64,000 nucleotides of DNA. Source: Muriicola sp. Z0-33 (GTDB lineage Bacteria; Bacteroidota; Bacteroidia; Flavobacteriales; Flavobacteriaceae). The DNA lies in NCBI RefSeq assembly GCF_026126425.1, contig NZ_JAFMPW010000006.1, forward strand, positions 1-64,000. The letters run 5' to 3'. Below, one piece after another: positions 1 to 8,547 of the stretch (position 1 is its first letter; every line of letters starts with the position of its first letter). The notes beneath the pieces are model-generated. The model searched no databases. It was not told the DNA's origin and worked only from the letters and a program-made list of their open reading frames with translations. The translations under genes and the position numbers were made by a program.

Positions 1-70
1 CAGGGAAGTTAAGTCCGTCTGCGCCGATGGTACTGCTACACCAAGTGGGAGAGTAGGCCGCCGCCTTCTT
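1..70 (+). rRNA. 5S ribosomal RNA, 3' part (5' end outside window)
   Basis: The first 70 bases match the 3' portion of a bacterial 5S rRNA: the loop E/helix IV stretch with GATGGTACTGC followed by GTGGGAGAGTAGG and the closing CCGCC strand of helix I. The 5' half lies before the window. A strong terminator follows directly, so this is the end of an rRNA operon. The exact 3' end may differ by a few bases. Confidence 0.9.
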
Positions 71-72
71 CG

Positions 73-112
73 AACCCTGAAGTAAACTCGTTTTATTTCA
101 GGGTTTTTTTTT
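73..112 (+). terminator. rRNA operon terminator
   Basis: A perfect 9-bp stem, AACCCTGAA (73-81) pairing with TTCAGGGTT (97-105), is followed by a run of T to position 112. It lies immediately after the 5S rRNA and is a typical intrinsic terminator for the rRNA operon. Confidence 0.85.
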
Positions 113-192
113 GCCTGAAATATAAGTCATTAACACGGCTCTACTCCTCTTCCTCTTTTCACTATATTTATCACAACCAAACCAGATGACTA

Positions 193-1506
193 ATGAGTAA
201 TGATCCCAAAAACCAAAAATTTAAAAAGTGGTTAGATATTCTTCAACAAGAAAGCTGGCAGTTAGAACTAATTATCTCAGGTTTTGCCATTTACGGTTTG
301 TTTATGGTCATAGAGCCCATTGAGGCCGCAAGTTTTGAAGCAGAAAATGATCAGAATTGGTATCGTATCTTAATCACTCAGGGCCTTTTGGTTTCCTGGT
401 ATATTCTCACTATAAACCTTATTATTCATGTCATCCTAAGGGGTTTATGGATTGGCGCAATTGGATTGCGGTATGTTTCGGGGGATATTGAATATGAAAA
501 ATTAAAATATAGCCCTAAATTCAATAAGCACTTACAAAAAAGAGTAGGTTCTTTTGATAATTATGTGGCTACCCTGGAAAAGTACTGCAGTATAATTTTT
601 GCGGTTACATTTTTATTGGTCTTCTACCTACTGGGGCTTTTACTGATTGCCTTTATATTCGCTGTGATAGGCAATTGGATGGAAAATGATGCTATACCAG
701 ATTGGGCAAGAAATTGGGTGGCAATTCCTCTTATGATTTTCCTGGGCATAGGTACCTTTCTCACATTTATTGATTTTATTACCCAGGGCTGGCTGAAAAG
801 GAAGAAATGGACCACCGTATTTTACTATCCGGTATATTGGATTTTTAAGTATCTGACCCTGTCATTTTTATATCGTCCAATGGTGTATAACTTTCTGGAT
901 ACGAAATTTGGTAAACGCCTGAGCTTTATAATTGTTCCCCTTTATATTTTACTTACCATATTAGCCGGGACAGGTTTTAGTACCTCGAATTATCTGGATT
1001 CAGATCTCAATTCAAATAGCTATATAGCTAGTAAACAGAACTATACATCTCTACTTGAAGGGTCTAAAGATTTTGTGGACCGGGCTTCAATCCCTTCTAA
1101 AGTAATAGAAGAACCCTATCTGAATGTATTTATTGAATACGGAAGTTCCATAGAGGATGATGTCTTCTTTTTCAATGAAGATTTAAAACCAGAAGAAGAT
1201 TTACGCGGGGTATATTCCACTTTTTCCTCAGGAACAGTTGATTGGTCAAAAAAGAGAGAAGGCCTCAAGTCTTATTTAGGTACATTAGAAGAAATGTATA
1301 TCCTAAGTATTGATTCAACTGCATTTAAACCTACGTTTGTGCTCACCCAGAACCCTCAACAGCAAATTGGTTTTGAGACTTTTTTAGATTTAGCCGAAGT
1401 CCAAAAAGGGAAGCATGTCCTGAAAGTCGCAAGGAAAGATCATAGAAGAGATAGCGTTTATACCCGTACCATAATTAACATCCCCTTTTGGTACTATCCA
1501 AATTAA
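193..1506 (+). CDS. unknown multi-pass membrane protein
   Basis: The 437-residue product is not assigned to a family I can name. Hydrophobic segments are visible at about residues 20-45, 60-85, 132-165, 172-198 and 245-265, followed by a soluble C-terminal tail of about 170 residues rich in charged and aromatic residues. It has no obvious catalytic motif or signal peptide. The first ATG after the rRNA terminator is used; another reading is unlikely because the N-terminal 20 residues are polar and lead straight into the first membrane segment. It stands alone between the rRNA operon and trhA. A role in the inner membrane with an extracytoplasmic C-terminal domain is inferred only from topology. 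Confidence 0.75.
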   Translation: MSNDPKNQKFKKWLDILQQESWQLELIISGFAIYGLFMVIEPIEAASFEAENDQNWYRILITQGLLVSWYILTINLIIHVILRGLWIGAIGLRYVSGDIEYEKLKYSPKFNKHLQKRVGSFDNYVATLEKYCSIIFAVTFLLVFYLLGLLLIAFIFAVIGNWMENDAIPDWARNWVAIPLMIFLGIGTFLTFIDFITQGWLKRKKWTTVFYYPVYWIFKYLTLSFLYRPMVYNFLDTKFGKRLSFIIVPLYILLTILAGTGFSTSNYLDSDLNSNSYIASKQNYTSLLEGSKDFVDRASIPSKVIEEPYLNVFIEYGSSIEDDVFFFNEDLKPEEDLRGVYSTFSSGTVDWSKKREGLKSYLGTLEEMYILSIDSTAFKPTFVLTQNPQQQIGFETFLDLAEVQKGKHVLKVARKDHRRDSVYTRTIINIPFWYYPN

Positions 1507-1519
1507 CAGAAACATTTTA

Positions 1520-1547
1520 TTGGGAAGTGAACATAAATGTACCTTTG
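1520..1547 (+). promoter_or_regulatory. Bacteroidota-type promoter of trhA
   Basis: A TACCTTTG box (1540-1547) fits the TAnnTTTG -7 consensus of the Bacteroidota primary sigma factor. TTG at 1520-1522, 17 bases upstream, can serve as the -33 element. The downstream ATG is at 1565, giving a short leader. This is a motif match only. Confidence 0.5.
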
Positions 1548-1564
1548 AACAATAAGATGTTCTA

Positions 1565-2197
1565 ATGAAATTAGAAGAATTTTATAGGAGTGAAGAAAAG
1601 TTAAATGCCCTTTCACATGCTGTCGGGGTACTACTGGCAATTAGTGGCGGGGTATTATTAATTCCCAAAGTGGGATTAAATGCTGGTTATGCCACCATTT
1701 CAGTAGTTGTTTACAGTGCTTCCCTGCTGTTATTATTCTCGGCTTCAACAATGTACCATGCTGTTAGTGTGCCGGTTGTAAAGAACCGCCTGCGTATACT
1801 GGACCATATCAGTATTTTTGCTTTAATAGCGGGCACTTATACTCCTGTAGCCCTAATTACCCTTATCAATGGAAATGGATGGGCCATCCTTTATACCGTC
1901 TGGGGAATTGCATTGTTTGGGACAGTATTTAAATTGTTCTATACCGGGAAGTTAGAATTCTTATCGTTGCTGCTCTATCTTGTTATGGGATGGCTAATTG
2001 TATTGGACCTTGAGAATTTGTTAGCACATACTTCAACCAGAGGTCTTTGGCTTTTGGCATTGGGCGGGGCCTTTTACACCCTTGGAATTTTCTTTTATGC
2101 CTTTAGAAGAATTCCATATAACCACCTGATATGGCATTTTTTTGTTTTAGGAGGGGCTATAAGCCATTGGTTGTATATTTACCTGGATGTGGTCTGA
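1565..2197 (+). CDS. trhA: PAQR/hemolysin III family membrane protein TrhA
   Basis: The 210-residue protein has seven hydrophobic segments and the conserved residues of the hemolysin III/PAQR family: an N-terminal SHAVG stretch near residue 18, STMYHA near residue 60, LDHISIFALIAGTYTP near residue 80, and NHLIWHFFVLGGAISH near the C terminus, which supplies the paired histidines of the putative metal site. Length is typical for bacterial members. Family members are proposed to affect membrane energetics or lipid homeostasis; haemolysis is probably not the physiological role. It appears monocistronic with its own promoter upstream. Confidence 0.92.
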   Translation: MKLEEFYRSEEKLNALSHAVGVLLAISGGVLLIPKVGLNAGYATISVVVYSASLLLLFSASTMYHAVSVPVVKNRLRILDHISIFALIAGTYTPVALITLINGNGWAILYTVWGIALFGTVFKLFYTGKLEFLSLLLYLVMGWLIVLDLENLLAHTSTRGLWLLALGGAFYTLGIFFYAFRRIPYNHLIWHFFVLGGAISHWLYIYLDVV

Positions 2198-2264
2198 TAC
2201 TGTCCTAAAATCTGCTCTTTTAAGTTGAAATTGTCCTTCGCATTAGGACGGCCATAGATTATCT

Positions 2265-2693
2265 CTAAGAATCAATAACTTCCTTATACGTATCAAAGAA
2301 TTGTTCAAATGCCATCATATTTTCATATAGGAAGAGCATTGTTTCCTGCCAGCTGTCCTTATTGTGAATTGAGACATTGTTCTTTTGTACATATATCCTT
2401 GAGATTTCCTTATCATTATCTAACTGTTAAGAATCATCGAAAATGGCTTTAGGCAGGAAGTCGGACATCAATATAGTCCTGAGCCCCATCAACTTGTCCC
2501 ATAAATGAATTCTTTTCTCAAGATCTTCCATATCTACATCCAGGGCTACAATAGCCTTTCGTGTATCAAAATGAAATTTAAGGGAGAGCCCTTTAATTTT
2601 GGTATGGTACAATATCCATTTACGTGGGAAAGACTTCCCAAAGGAGGTCCAGAAATGCTGGCGTAATTGTTTTGAGGCTTCTTTACTAAACAC
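2265..2693 (-). pseudogene. DUF4268 family gene interrupted by an in-frame TAA
   Basis: Translation from a GTG at 2691-2693 gives 88 residues resembling the N-terminal part of DUF4268 (KQLRQHFWTSFGKSFPRKW, then an IKGLSLKFHFD strand) and stops at TAA (2427-2429). Reading on in the same frame gives another 53 residues, including KEISRIYV, NVSIHNKDSWQET and FEQFFDTY, to TAG at 2265-2267. This is the expected second half of the family, so one nonsense change (for example a Tyr codon to TAA) splits a roughly 143-residue gene. The start abuts the TAG of the ZIP transporter gene, so translation is probably coupled. It may be a pseudogene, a sequencing error or a readthrough case. Confidence 0.75.
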
Positions 2694-3362
2694 CTAAAGA
2701 AAATATGCGATTAATACCCCCAAAACGATGACAAACAATTTTCTGAGTGTAAATTTATGTCCCTCCGAACTTTCAAACAAAATGACGGTCGAAATATGAA
2801 GAAATACACCTATCACTACTGCTGTTAGTGGAAGGTAAGAGCGATTAATAAATTCAGAATTTGCAGCAAGATACGTTCCCAGAGGGGTCATCAGCGCAAA
2901 AAATAACATAAATAGCACCGAGTGAATTAATTTAATGTTGGAGTTAATCAAAAAGATGCCCAGAATTAAAGCAATTGGTACCTTGTGTACAACTATCCCA
3001 TAAATAATAGAGTTGTTGTCAGCTATAGGCATTCCTTCTAAGAGCGCATGTACAGACAAGCTAATTAACAACAGCCAGGGAAAACCTCTGTTTAAATCAA
3101 TGTGAACATGTCCGTGTTCTGCCCCTTTGGAAAAGAATTCCAAAAACACCTGTAAAAGAATACCCAGCATTATAAAAACCCCTATAGTTTTGGTATCCGA
3201 TTGGGTATAAACTGCCGGCAATAATTCAAAGAGGGTTAGCGCCAATAAGAATGCCCCGCTAAATGCCAGGAGCAAGCGGAGACCTTGCTGTTTCTTGGGC
3301 TTAAAAACCAGAACAAAACCAAAACTCAATAAGACGGCAAGGATCAATAAAAGATAGGTCAT
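2694..3362 (-). CDS. ZIP family divalent metal transporter
   Basis: The 222-residue protein has about eight hydrophobic segments and the ZIP signature residues: HALLEGMPI in transmembrane segment IV (His and Glu of the metal site) and VVHKVPIALILG in segment V. A histidine-containing loop, HGHVHID, lies between segments III and IV as in other ZIPs. It likely imports zinc, iron or another divalent cation across the inner membrane; the substrate cannot be told from sequence. It is the first gene of a two-gene unit, and its TAG is immediately followed by the GTG of the broken DUF4268 gene. Confidence 0.9.
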   Translation of the reverse strand: MTYLLLILAVLLSFGFVLVFKPKKQQGLRLLLAFSGAFLLALTLFELLPAVYTQSDTKTIGVFIMLGILLQVFLEFFSKGAEHGHVHIDLNRGFPWLLLISLSVHALLEGMPIADNNSIIYGIVVHKVPIALILGIFLINSNIKLIHSVLFMLFFALMTPLGTYLAANSEFINRSYLPLTAVVIGVFLHISTVILFESSEGHKFTLRKLFVIVLGVLIAYFL

Positions 3363-3439
3363 TAATCAGTAGCTATTCGGGAATATTCAATACGCATTCC
3401 GGGGGATAAAATTAGTGTATTTTTGTGGCATTATTAAGC

Positions 3440-4606
3440 ATGATAATGAACTCAAATTATAAAATGGTTGCCAAAACCTTATTTGGCTTTGAACCCTTGC
3501 TTGCCAGGGAATTAAGAAACCTGGGAGCGGGCCATGTAAAGGAAGGGGTACGCAACGTTTCATTTGAGGGCGATGCCGGATTTATGTATAAGGCCAATCT
3601 GTGTCTTCGAACTGCTATAAAGATTTTAAAGCCCATACATTCATTTTACGTCAGAGATGAAAAGGACCTTTACCATAAAATCTATGGGATGGATTGGCAG
3701 GCGTATTTGGACCCGGATACCACCTTTGCCATAGATGCCATTGTTCATTCGGATACCTTTACACATTCTTTATATGTTTCACAAAAGGTAAAGGATGCAA
3801 TTGTAGATAAATTCAGGGATCTTGAAGGCAAAAGGCCCAGTGTGGATATCCAGTCTCCTGATCTTGGTATAAACATTCATATTCATCGTAACCAATGTAC
3901 AGTTTCACTTGATAGTTCTGGTAGTTCTCTGCATCAGAGAGGTTATAGGACAGCGACCAATATTGCGCCTATTAATGAGGTGCTTGCGGCTGGGATACTC
4001 TTGCACAGCGGCTGGGATGGAAGAACGGATTTTCTGGACCCCATGTGTGGCAGCGGGACATTTTTAATAGAGGCGGCAATGATCGCCTGTAATATCCCCG
4101 CAAATATCAACCGCCAGGAGTTCGCATTTCAAAAATGGAAAGACTATGATCAGGGCCTATTTGATATCATCAGAAATGCAAGTTTAAACAAGAGCCGGGA
4201 ATTCCATCACAAAATAATAGGATATGACAAGGCACCTTCAGCGGTAAGAAAGGCAAAGGAAAATGTAGAAAATGCCGGGCTTTCGGACTATATCAGTATA
4301 GAACAGAAAGATTTTTTCAAATCTGAGAAATTTACCGAGGCACCTCTTCACCTGGTGTCTAACCCGCCTTATGGGGAGCGACTTACCATAGACATGGAAT
4401 CGTTTTACAGCAGTATTGGGGATACCTTAAAACAATCTTATCCCGGTACTAATGCCTGGTTCATCACGGCAAATCTGGAGGCATTAAAATTTGTCGGGCT
4501 GCGTACCTCCCGAAAAATAAAACTGTTTAATGGGCGTCTGGAATCCAAATTGGTCTGCTACCAGATCTATGAAGGAAGTAAGAAAGGGAAATTTAATAAG
4601 AATTAG
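3440..4606 (+). CDS. THUMP-domain class I SAM-dependent RNA methyltransferase
   Basis: The protein has an N-terminal ferredoxin-like/THUMP region (about residues 1-160) and a Rossmann methyltransferase domain with DPMCGSGTFLIEAAM as SAM motif I and LVSNPPYGERL as the N6/N2-methyltransferase catalytic motif. This is the architecture of the RlmL N-terminal half and of YpsC-like enzymes, which methylate guanosine in 23S rRNA; the RlmK half found in enterobacteria is absent. A GTG at 3425 would lengthen the protein by five residues, but the ATG at 3440 (or 3446) places the conserved KMVAKTLFGFE near the terminus as in homologues. It diverges from the ZIP gene. Confidence 0.88.
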   Translation: MIMNSNYKMVAKTLFGFEPLLARELRNLGAGHVKEGVRNVSFEGDAGFMYKANLCLRTAIKILKPIHSFYVRDEKDLYHKIYGMDWQAYLDPDTTFAIDAIVHSDTFTHSLYVSQKVKDAIVDKFRDLEGKRPSVDIQSPDLGINIHIHRNQCTVSLDSSGSSLHQRGYRTATNIAPINEVLAAGILLHSGWDGRTDFLDPMCGSGTFLIEAAMIACNIPANINRQEFAFQKWKDYDQGLFDIIRNASLNKSREFHHKIIGYDKAPSAVRKAKENVENAGLSDYISIEQKDFFKSEKFTEAPLHLVSNPPYGERLTIDMESFYSSIGDTLKQSYPGTNAWFITANLEALKFVGLRTSRKIKLFNGRLESKLVCYQIYEGSKKGKFNKN

Positions 4607-4655
4607 CTTTGAGATGAATTGCCCGTGGGAGGCAAAACATGCTATATAAATGCAC

Positions 4656-5444
4656 CTATTGATCCGGAGAAGACACGCCATTTTTATTTGGCTTCTTTGC
4701 CTTTCTGTATAAAGGGAGGAAATAAGAGATAGAATAGTTATAGCCTACCCCAAACTTGCTTCCATCGGTAACCCTGTTAAAACCCGGAATCCAAAGATTT
4801 GGAAATTTATCCTCCTCTTTGTTGGTAATAATAAATCCGAGACGTACACTTGCTCCGAGGTAAAAGTTGGCAAACAATTCTGCTTTGGCTCCAAAAACAA
4901 ATTCTAGCCAGGTAGTATTCAGGCCACTAAATTCCTCAGGGATGTTACTACCTTCTATAAAGTCATTTTCGCTCCAATATCTGTTGCTGTCATAGAAAGA
5001 GTAACTATTAAGGGTTTGGCTAAAACTACTGATGGCATAGCGACCTCCAATAAAGATAGAATTGTTCATGCCGTACCAATTGTTATAGGTGTTGTAGTCT
5101 ACCCCCAATTTTAAATAACTTCCTGATGATGTAAAATTGTAAAGTGTAGCTATACTGCCACTTTCTTCATTACCCAGCTCTTCTTGCCTCGTCTTTTTTT
5201 CGTTGCCTATTTCAGCGGCGAGATACAATTTTTGCGTTAGTCTGTAATCCCCTACAAACTCTAACCCTGTATAATCTTCATTTAGAAACGAAACTAAAGG
5301 TCGGCTTAGGTCTATTCCTATCCTCAGGCCATAGGGCTCTTTATTCTCAAGGCTATCTTTTGGTATAGTGCCTGTGGTATCATCCTGGGCCGAACCAAGA
5401 AAATAACCTAGTAGAATACAACTGCTAATGAAATATCTTAACAT
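4656..5444 (-). CDS. DUF6048 family secreted protein, possible outer-membrane barrel
   Basis: The product starts with a signal peptide (LRYFISSCILLGYFLGSAQ) and continues with alternating aromatic/polar strands and a final aromatic strand, consistent with a small outer-membrane or periplasmic beta protein. It matches what I know of DUF6048, found next to DUF6452 and rlmD in Flavobacteriaceae. The ATG at 5444 is preferred to a GTG at 5450; either way the start lies inside the end of the upstream DUF6452 gene, so translation is probably coupled. Function is unknown. Confidence 0.75.
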   Translation of the reverse strand: MLRYFISSCILLGYFLGSAQDDTTGTIPKDSLENKEPYGLRIGIDLSRPLVSFLNEDYTGLEFVGDYRLTQKLYLAAEIGNEKKTRQEELGNEESGSIATLYNFTSSGSYLKLGVDYNTYNNWYGMNNSIFIGGRYAISSFSQTLNSYSFYDSNRYWSENDFIEGSNIPEEFSGLNTTWLEFVFGAKAELFANFYLGASVRLGFIITNKEEDKFPNLWIPGFNRVTDGSKFGVGYNYSISYFLPLYRKAKKPNKNGVSSPDQ

Positions 5445-5955
5445 GGGCACTATCTTGCTTTTGAATCAAGGATGAAATTAGTTCTATATTTTGGATCCAG
5501 TTTTCCGATTCCACGGTTAGCGTTTCTGTTAGTCCATCGTAATTGGCAACAAATCCACAGGCCTTGGAAATGAATACTTCATTGGTAGTGTAATTAAATG
5601 TAAGGGTGTCTATATTTCCAATTTCCAATTCATCTTCATCTTCAGAATCCCTGATCAGGAGATAACTGGTGCTGGCTTCATTTATCCGTAGTGGAAGGGC
5701 AATAGAATCTAAGGAACTTCTGTCGTTAATAGTATTTACAGTACTGGCCTGCCCTAGTCCGACTACTCGTAAACTGGGCACTTCTTTTAGTGCCGTTGGG
5801 TTCTCAGAATCGTAAAATCTTATTATTAAGAGGGGGGTATCCCCGTCAACACATATATCATCTTTTTCACAGTGGGTAAGAAGTAAGGCTAATGTAAAAG
5901 CGAAGCCCGTAAAAATTAATCTTTTCAGGGGAATTATTTTCGATCTAAACTTCAT
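5425..5955 (-). CDS. DUF6452 family lipoprotein
   Basis: The 176-residue protein has an N-terminal lipoprotein signal ending in a lipobox-like LLLTHC and a cysteine pair in CEKDDICVDGDTPLLIIRF that is characteristic of DUF6452. The rest is predicted beta-rich. It sits 14 bases downstream of rlmD and overlaps the DUF6048 gene by 20 bases, a gene order I associate with Flavobacteriaceae. It is probably anchored in the outer or inner membrane facing the periplasm. The role is unknown; the tight overlap suggests it works with the DUF6048 protein. Confidence 0.78.
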   Translation of the reverse strand: MKFRSKIIPLKRLIFTGFAFTLALLLTHCEKDDICVDGDTPLLIIRFYDSENPTALKEVPSLRVVGLGQASTVNTINDRSSLDSIALPLRINEASTSYLLIRDSEDEDELEIGNIDTLTFNYTTNEVFISKACGFVANYDGLTETLTVESENWIQNIELISSLIQKQDSAHVKIFH

Positions 5956-5969
5956 ACACTAATTAATTC

Positions 5970-7385
5970 TTAATGGCTTCTCAATTTCAAAAGTACAACA
6001 TTTTCAACGTGATGTGTCTGTGGAAACATATCTACTGCCTGAGTTTTTTCAATAACGTATTTATTTTTCATCAGTTCCAAATCTCTGGCCTGGGTTGCAC
6101 TATTACAACTGACATAAACAACTTTTGAAGGTGCAATATTTAAGATTTGTTGCACAACGTCCTTGTGCATGCCATCTCGTGGTGGATCAGTAATTATAAT
6201 ATCCGGAGAACCATTTTTGCTGATAAAATCTGGAGTAAAAATGTTTTTCATGTCCCCAACATAGAATTCCGCATTTTTGATCCCATTAAGGATGGCATTT
6301 TCTCTTGCTGCACTTACCGCATCAGCTACAGATTCTATCCCAATAACCTTCCTGGCACTTTTTGATACAAACTGTGCTATGGTTCCAGTACCCGTATAGA
6401 GGTCGTACACCAGTTCTTTCCCGGTTAGCGCCGCATATTTCCTTACAATTTTATAGAGCTCATAAGCCTGTTCAGAATTGGTTTGATAAAAAGATTTGGC
6501 GGTGATCTTAAACCTGAGTCCTTCCATTTCTTCGTAAATATGATCATTACCAGAGTAACAGCGTATTTCCTGATCGTAAATAGTATCGTTCTGTTTGGTA
6601 TTGATTACATATAGCAAAGATGAGATTTCTGGAAATGTTTGTTTAAGGTATTCTAACAGCAGATTGCGTTGAATCTCATTATCCTCAAAAAATTGCAACA
6701 AGACCATTACTTCATTTGTAGAAGATGTTCTTATCATCAGTGTACGCAGGGTACCTTTTTGTTTTCTGGGATTAAAAAAGGTGATACCCTTTTCAATAGC
6801 ATAAGATCTAGTTGCTAACCTGATGGCATTTGAGGGCTCTTTTTGCAAATGACATTTTTCAATGTTTAAGATCTTGTCCCACATCCCCGGGATATGGAAG
6901 CCCAGGGCATTCTTATCCGTAATTTGTTCCTCAGAATTAATTTCTTCCTCGGTTAGCCACCTGCTATCGGAAAATGAGAATTCCATTTTATTCCTGTATA
7001 GATAGTGGTCATTACATCCGAGAATTGGAGTTACCTCCGGGAGTTCTAAATGCCCTATTCGCTGTAAATTATTTGTTACCTCCTTTTGTTTGTAATGTAA
7101 TTGATGTTCATAGCCCATATGCTGCCATTTACAGCCCCCGCAAACTCCAAAGTGCTGGCATACGGGACTAACTCTCTTGTCTGAAAGTTTGTGAAATTTT
7201 ATGGCAACACCTTCAAAATAGGCCCGACGTTTTTTAGTAGTTCTTATGTCTACCACATCGCCCGGAACGGCATTGGAAAGAAAAATTACCCTGCCATCCG
7301 GAGCTTTTGCAATGGTTTTTCCTTTGGCCCCTGCGTCAAGAACTTCTATCTGTTCAAAAACTTTTGGCTCCCTTTTTTTTCGCAT
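5970..7385 (-). CDS. rlmD: 23S rRNA (uracil-C5)-methyltransferase RlmD
   Basis: The 471-residue enzyme has an N-terminal TRAM domain, then a cysteine set (CQHFGVCGGCKWQHM plus a later EKCHL) that ligates a [4Fe-4S] cluster in RlmD/TrmA-type enzymes. The SAM motif YDLYTGTGTIAQ, the IIITDPPRDG motif and the catalytic cysteine in VYVSCNSATQARDL are all present. It methylates a uridine of 23S rRNA, U1939 if it is a true RlmD; RlmCD-like dual specificity is possible. It is the first gene of the unit with the DUF6452 and DUF6048 genes and diverges from the sigma factor gene. Confidence 0.93.
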   Translation of the reverse strand: MRKKREPKVFEQIEVLDAGAKGKTIAKAPDGRVIFLSNAVPGDVVDIRTTKKRRAYFEGVAIKFHKLSDKRVSPVCQHFGVCGGCKWQHMGYEHQLHYKQKEVTNNLQRIGHLELPEVTPILGCNDHYLYRNKMEFSFSDSRWLTEEEINSEEQITDKNALGFHIPGMWDKILNIEKCHLQKEPSNAIRLATRSYAIEKGITFFNPRKQKGTLRTLMIRTSSTNEVMVLLQFFEDNEIQRNLLLEYLKQTFPEISSLLYVINTKQNDTIYDQEIRCYSGNDHIYEEMEGLRFKITAKSFYQTNSEQAYELYKIVRKYAALTGKELVYDLYTGTGTIAQFVSKSARKVIGIESVADAVSAARENAILNGIKNAEFYVGDMKNIFTPDFISKNGSPDIIITDPPRDGMHKDVVQQILNIAPSKVVYVSCNSATQARDLELMKNKYVIEKTQAVDMFPQTHHVENVVLLKLRSH

Positions 7386-7503
7386 AGCGCAAATGTACTA
7401 TTAAAGCAGAACCTATAATCTTATCTTTAAAGGATTAGTGCTAAAAAAAAATTAAAATATTGAACTTTTTAGAGTTTTAACTGTCTAGAAGGTAGAATCT
7501 ATA

Positions 7504-8049
7504 ATGGGCGACACCAAGAAAATATTCGATGCACTATTGATACTGCAGTATCAATCCGGAAATAAAAAGGCGCTTTCCATTCTGGTTAACAGGCATCATC
7601 CCAGGCTGTGCAAACACGCTTATTGGTATACACATGATATGGATGCTGCCAGGGATATAGTTCAGGACAGCTGGAGTGTAATCCTAAAAAAGATAGGCAC
7701 TCTGAGAGATCCAAACGTATTTGGTAGTTGGTCGATGCGGATAGTTACCCGGAAATCTCTTGATTATCTCAACAAGAATAAAAGGGAGCGCGATAAACTA
7801 AAAAGTATAACAAGAGATACCAATGAGGATAATTTGGACAACAGGGCTTCTGATCTGGAGAGGCTGAAAGTGGTTATGAAAACTCTTCCTCAGGATCATA
7901 GACAGGTATTGCGCTTATTTTATACCGAAGAATATTCACTGAAAGAGATAAGTGATATTTTGGGAATAGCCACTGGTACAGTTAAATCAAGATTGTTCCA
8001 CGCAAGGGAAAAATTAAAAACAATTTTAAAGAATAGAAATTATGAATAA
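7504..8049 (+). CDS. ECF-type RNA polymerase sigma factor
   Basis: The 181-residue protein has sigma-70 region 2 (HARDIVQDSW-like core with DAARDIVQDSWSVI near residue 50, and SWSMRIVTRKSLDYL) and region 4 with the helix-turn-helix YSLKEISDILGIATGTVKSR followed by LFHAREKLK. Regions 1 and 3 are missing, as in ECF sigma factors. It overlaps the downstream DUF6768 gene by 8 bases. No classical anti-sigma domain is seen, so the small membrane protein next door is the candidate partner or regulator. Target promoters are unknown. Confidence 0.92.
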   Translation: MGDTKKIFDALLILQYQSGNKKALSILVNRHHPRLCKHAYWYTHDMDAARDIVQDSWSVILKKIGTLRDPNVFGSWSMRIVTRKSLDYLNKNKRERDKLKSITRDTNEDNLDNRASDLERLKVVMKTLPQDHRQVLRLFYTEEYSLKEISDILGIATGTVKSRLFHAREKLKTILKNRNYE

Positions 8050-8425
8050 TAAAGAAAAGATTGATGATTTAATAAAAGAGACGCTAAGTGCAGAAGAAGC
8101 CCAATTTTATGATGAATTGGAGGAGCAGAACATTATAGGGAAAATGGGGGAGGTGTATAAAGGAAAATTTGGATGGTTGGCTGTAATTATGAATATTATT
8201 ACTCTTGCAGCTTTCATTTTAATGGTTTACTGTATTTTCCAATTTTTTAATACTCAGGAGACTAATGAACTCATAAAATGGAGTTCAGGGGCATTCTTAT
8301 GTATGATTGTTATGGGAATGCTTAAACTATTTGTATGGTTGCAAATGGACAAAAATGATATTTTACGGGAATTAAAACGTCTTGAATTGCAGCTCGCCAC
8401 GCTTATGTCTAGAATAGATAAATAA
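8042..8425 (+). CDS. DUF6768-like membrane protein, sigma-factor partner
   Basis: The 127-residue protein has an acidic N-terminal segment (IDDLIKETLSAEEAQFYDEL), two membrane segments at about residues 45-67 and 78-98, and a C-terminal amphipathic helix (ILRELKRLELQLATLMSRI). The N-terminal pattern fits DUF6768, seen beside ECF sigma factors in Flavobacteriaceae. The 8-base overlap with the sigma gene implies coupled translation. By position it may sequester or tune the sigma factor at the membrane, but it lacks a recognised zinc anti-sigma motif, so this is inference. Confidence 0.72.
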   Translation: MNNKEKIDDLIKETLSAEEAQFYDELEEQNIIGKMGEVYKGKFGWLAVIMNIITLAAFILMVYCIFQFFNTQETNELIKWSSGAFLCMIVMGMLKLFVWLQMDKNDILRELKRLELQLATLMSRIDK

Positions 8426-8547
8426 GGATCGTAATCCTTGGAAAGTTTTAGGAATTGGCCGAATATTTGTAATTTAGCAGCTCTGCATAGGATGATTTCT
8501 CTCCCAAAGAAGGAATTGCTAAAGTTGTATTTAAAGTATTGAAAATC

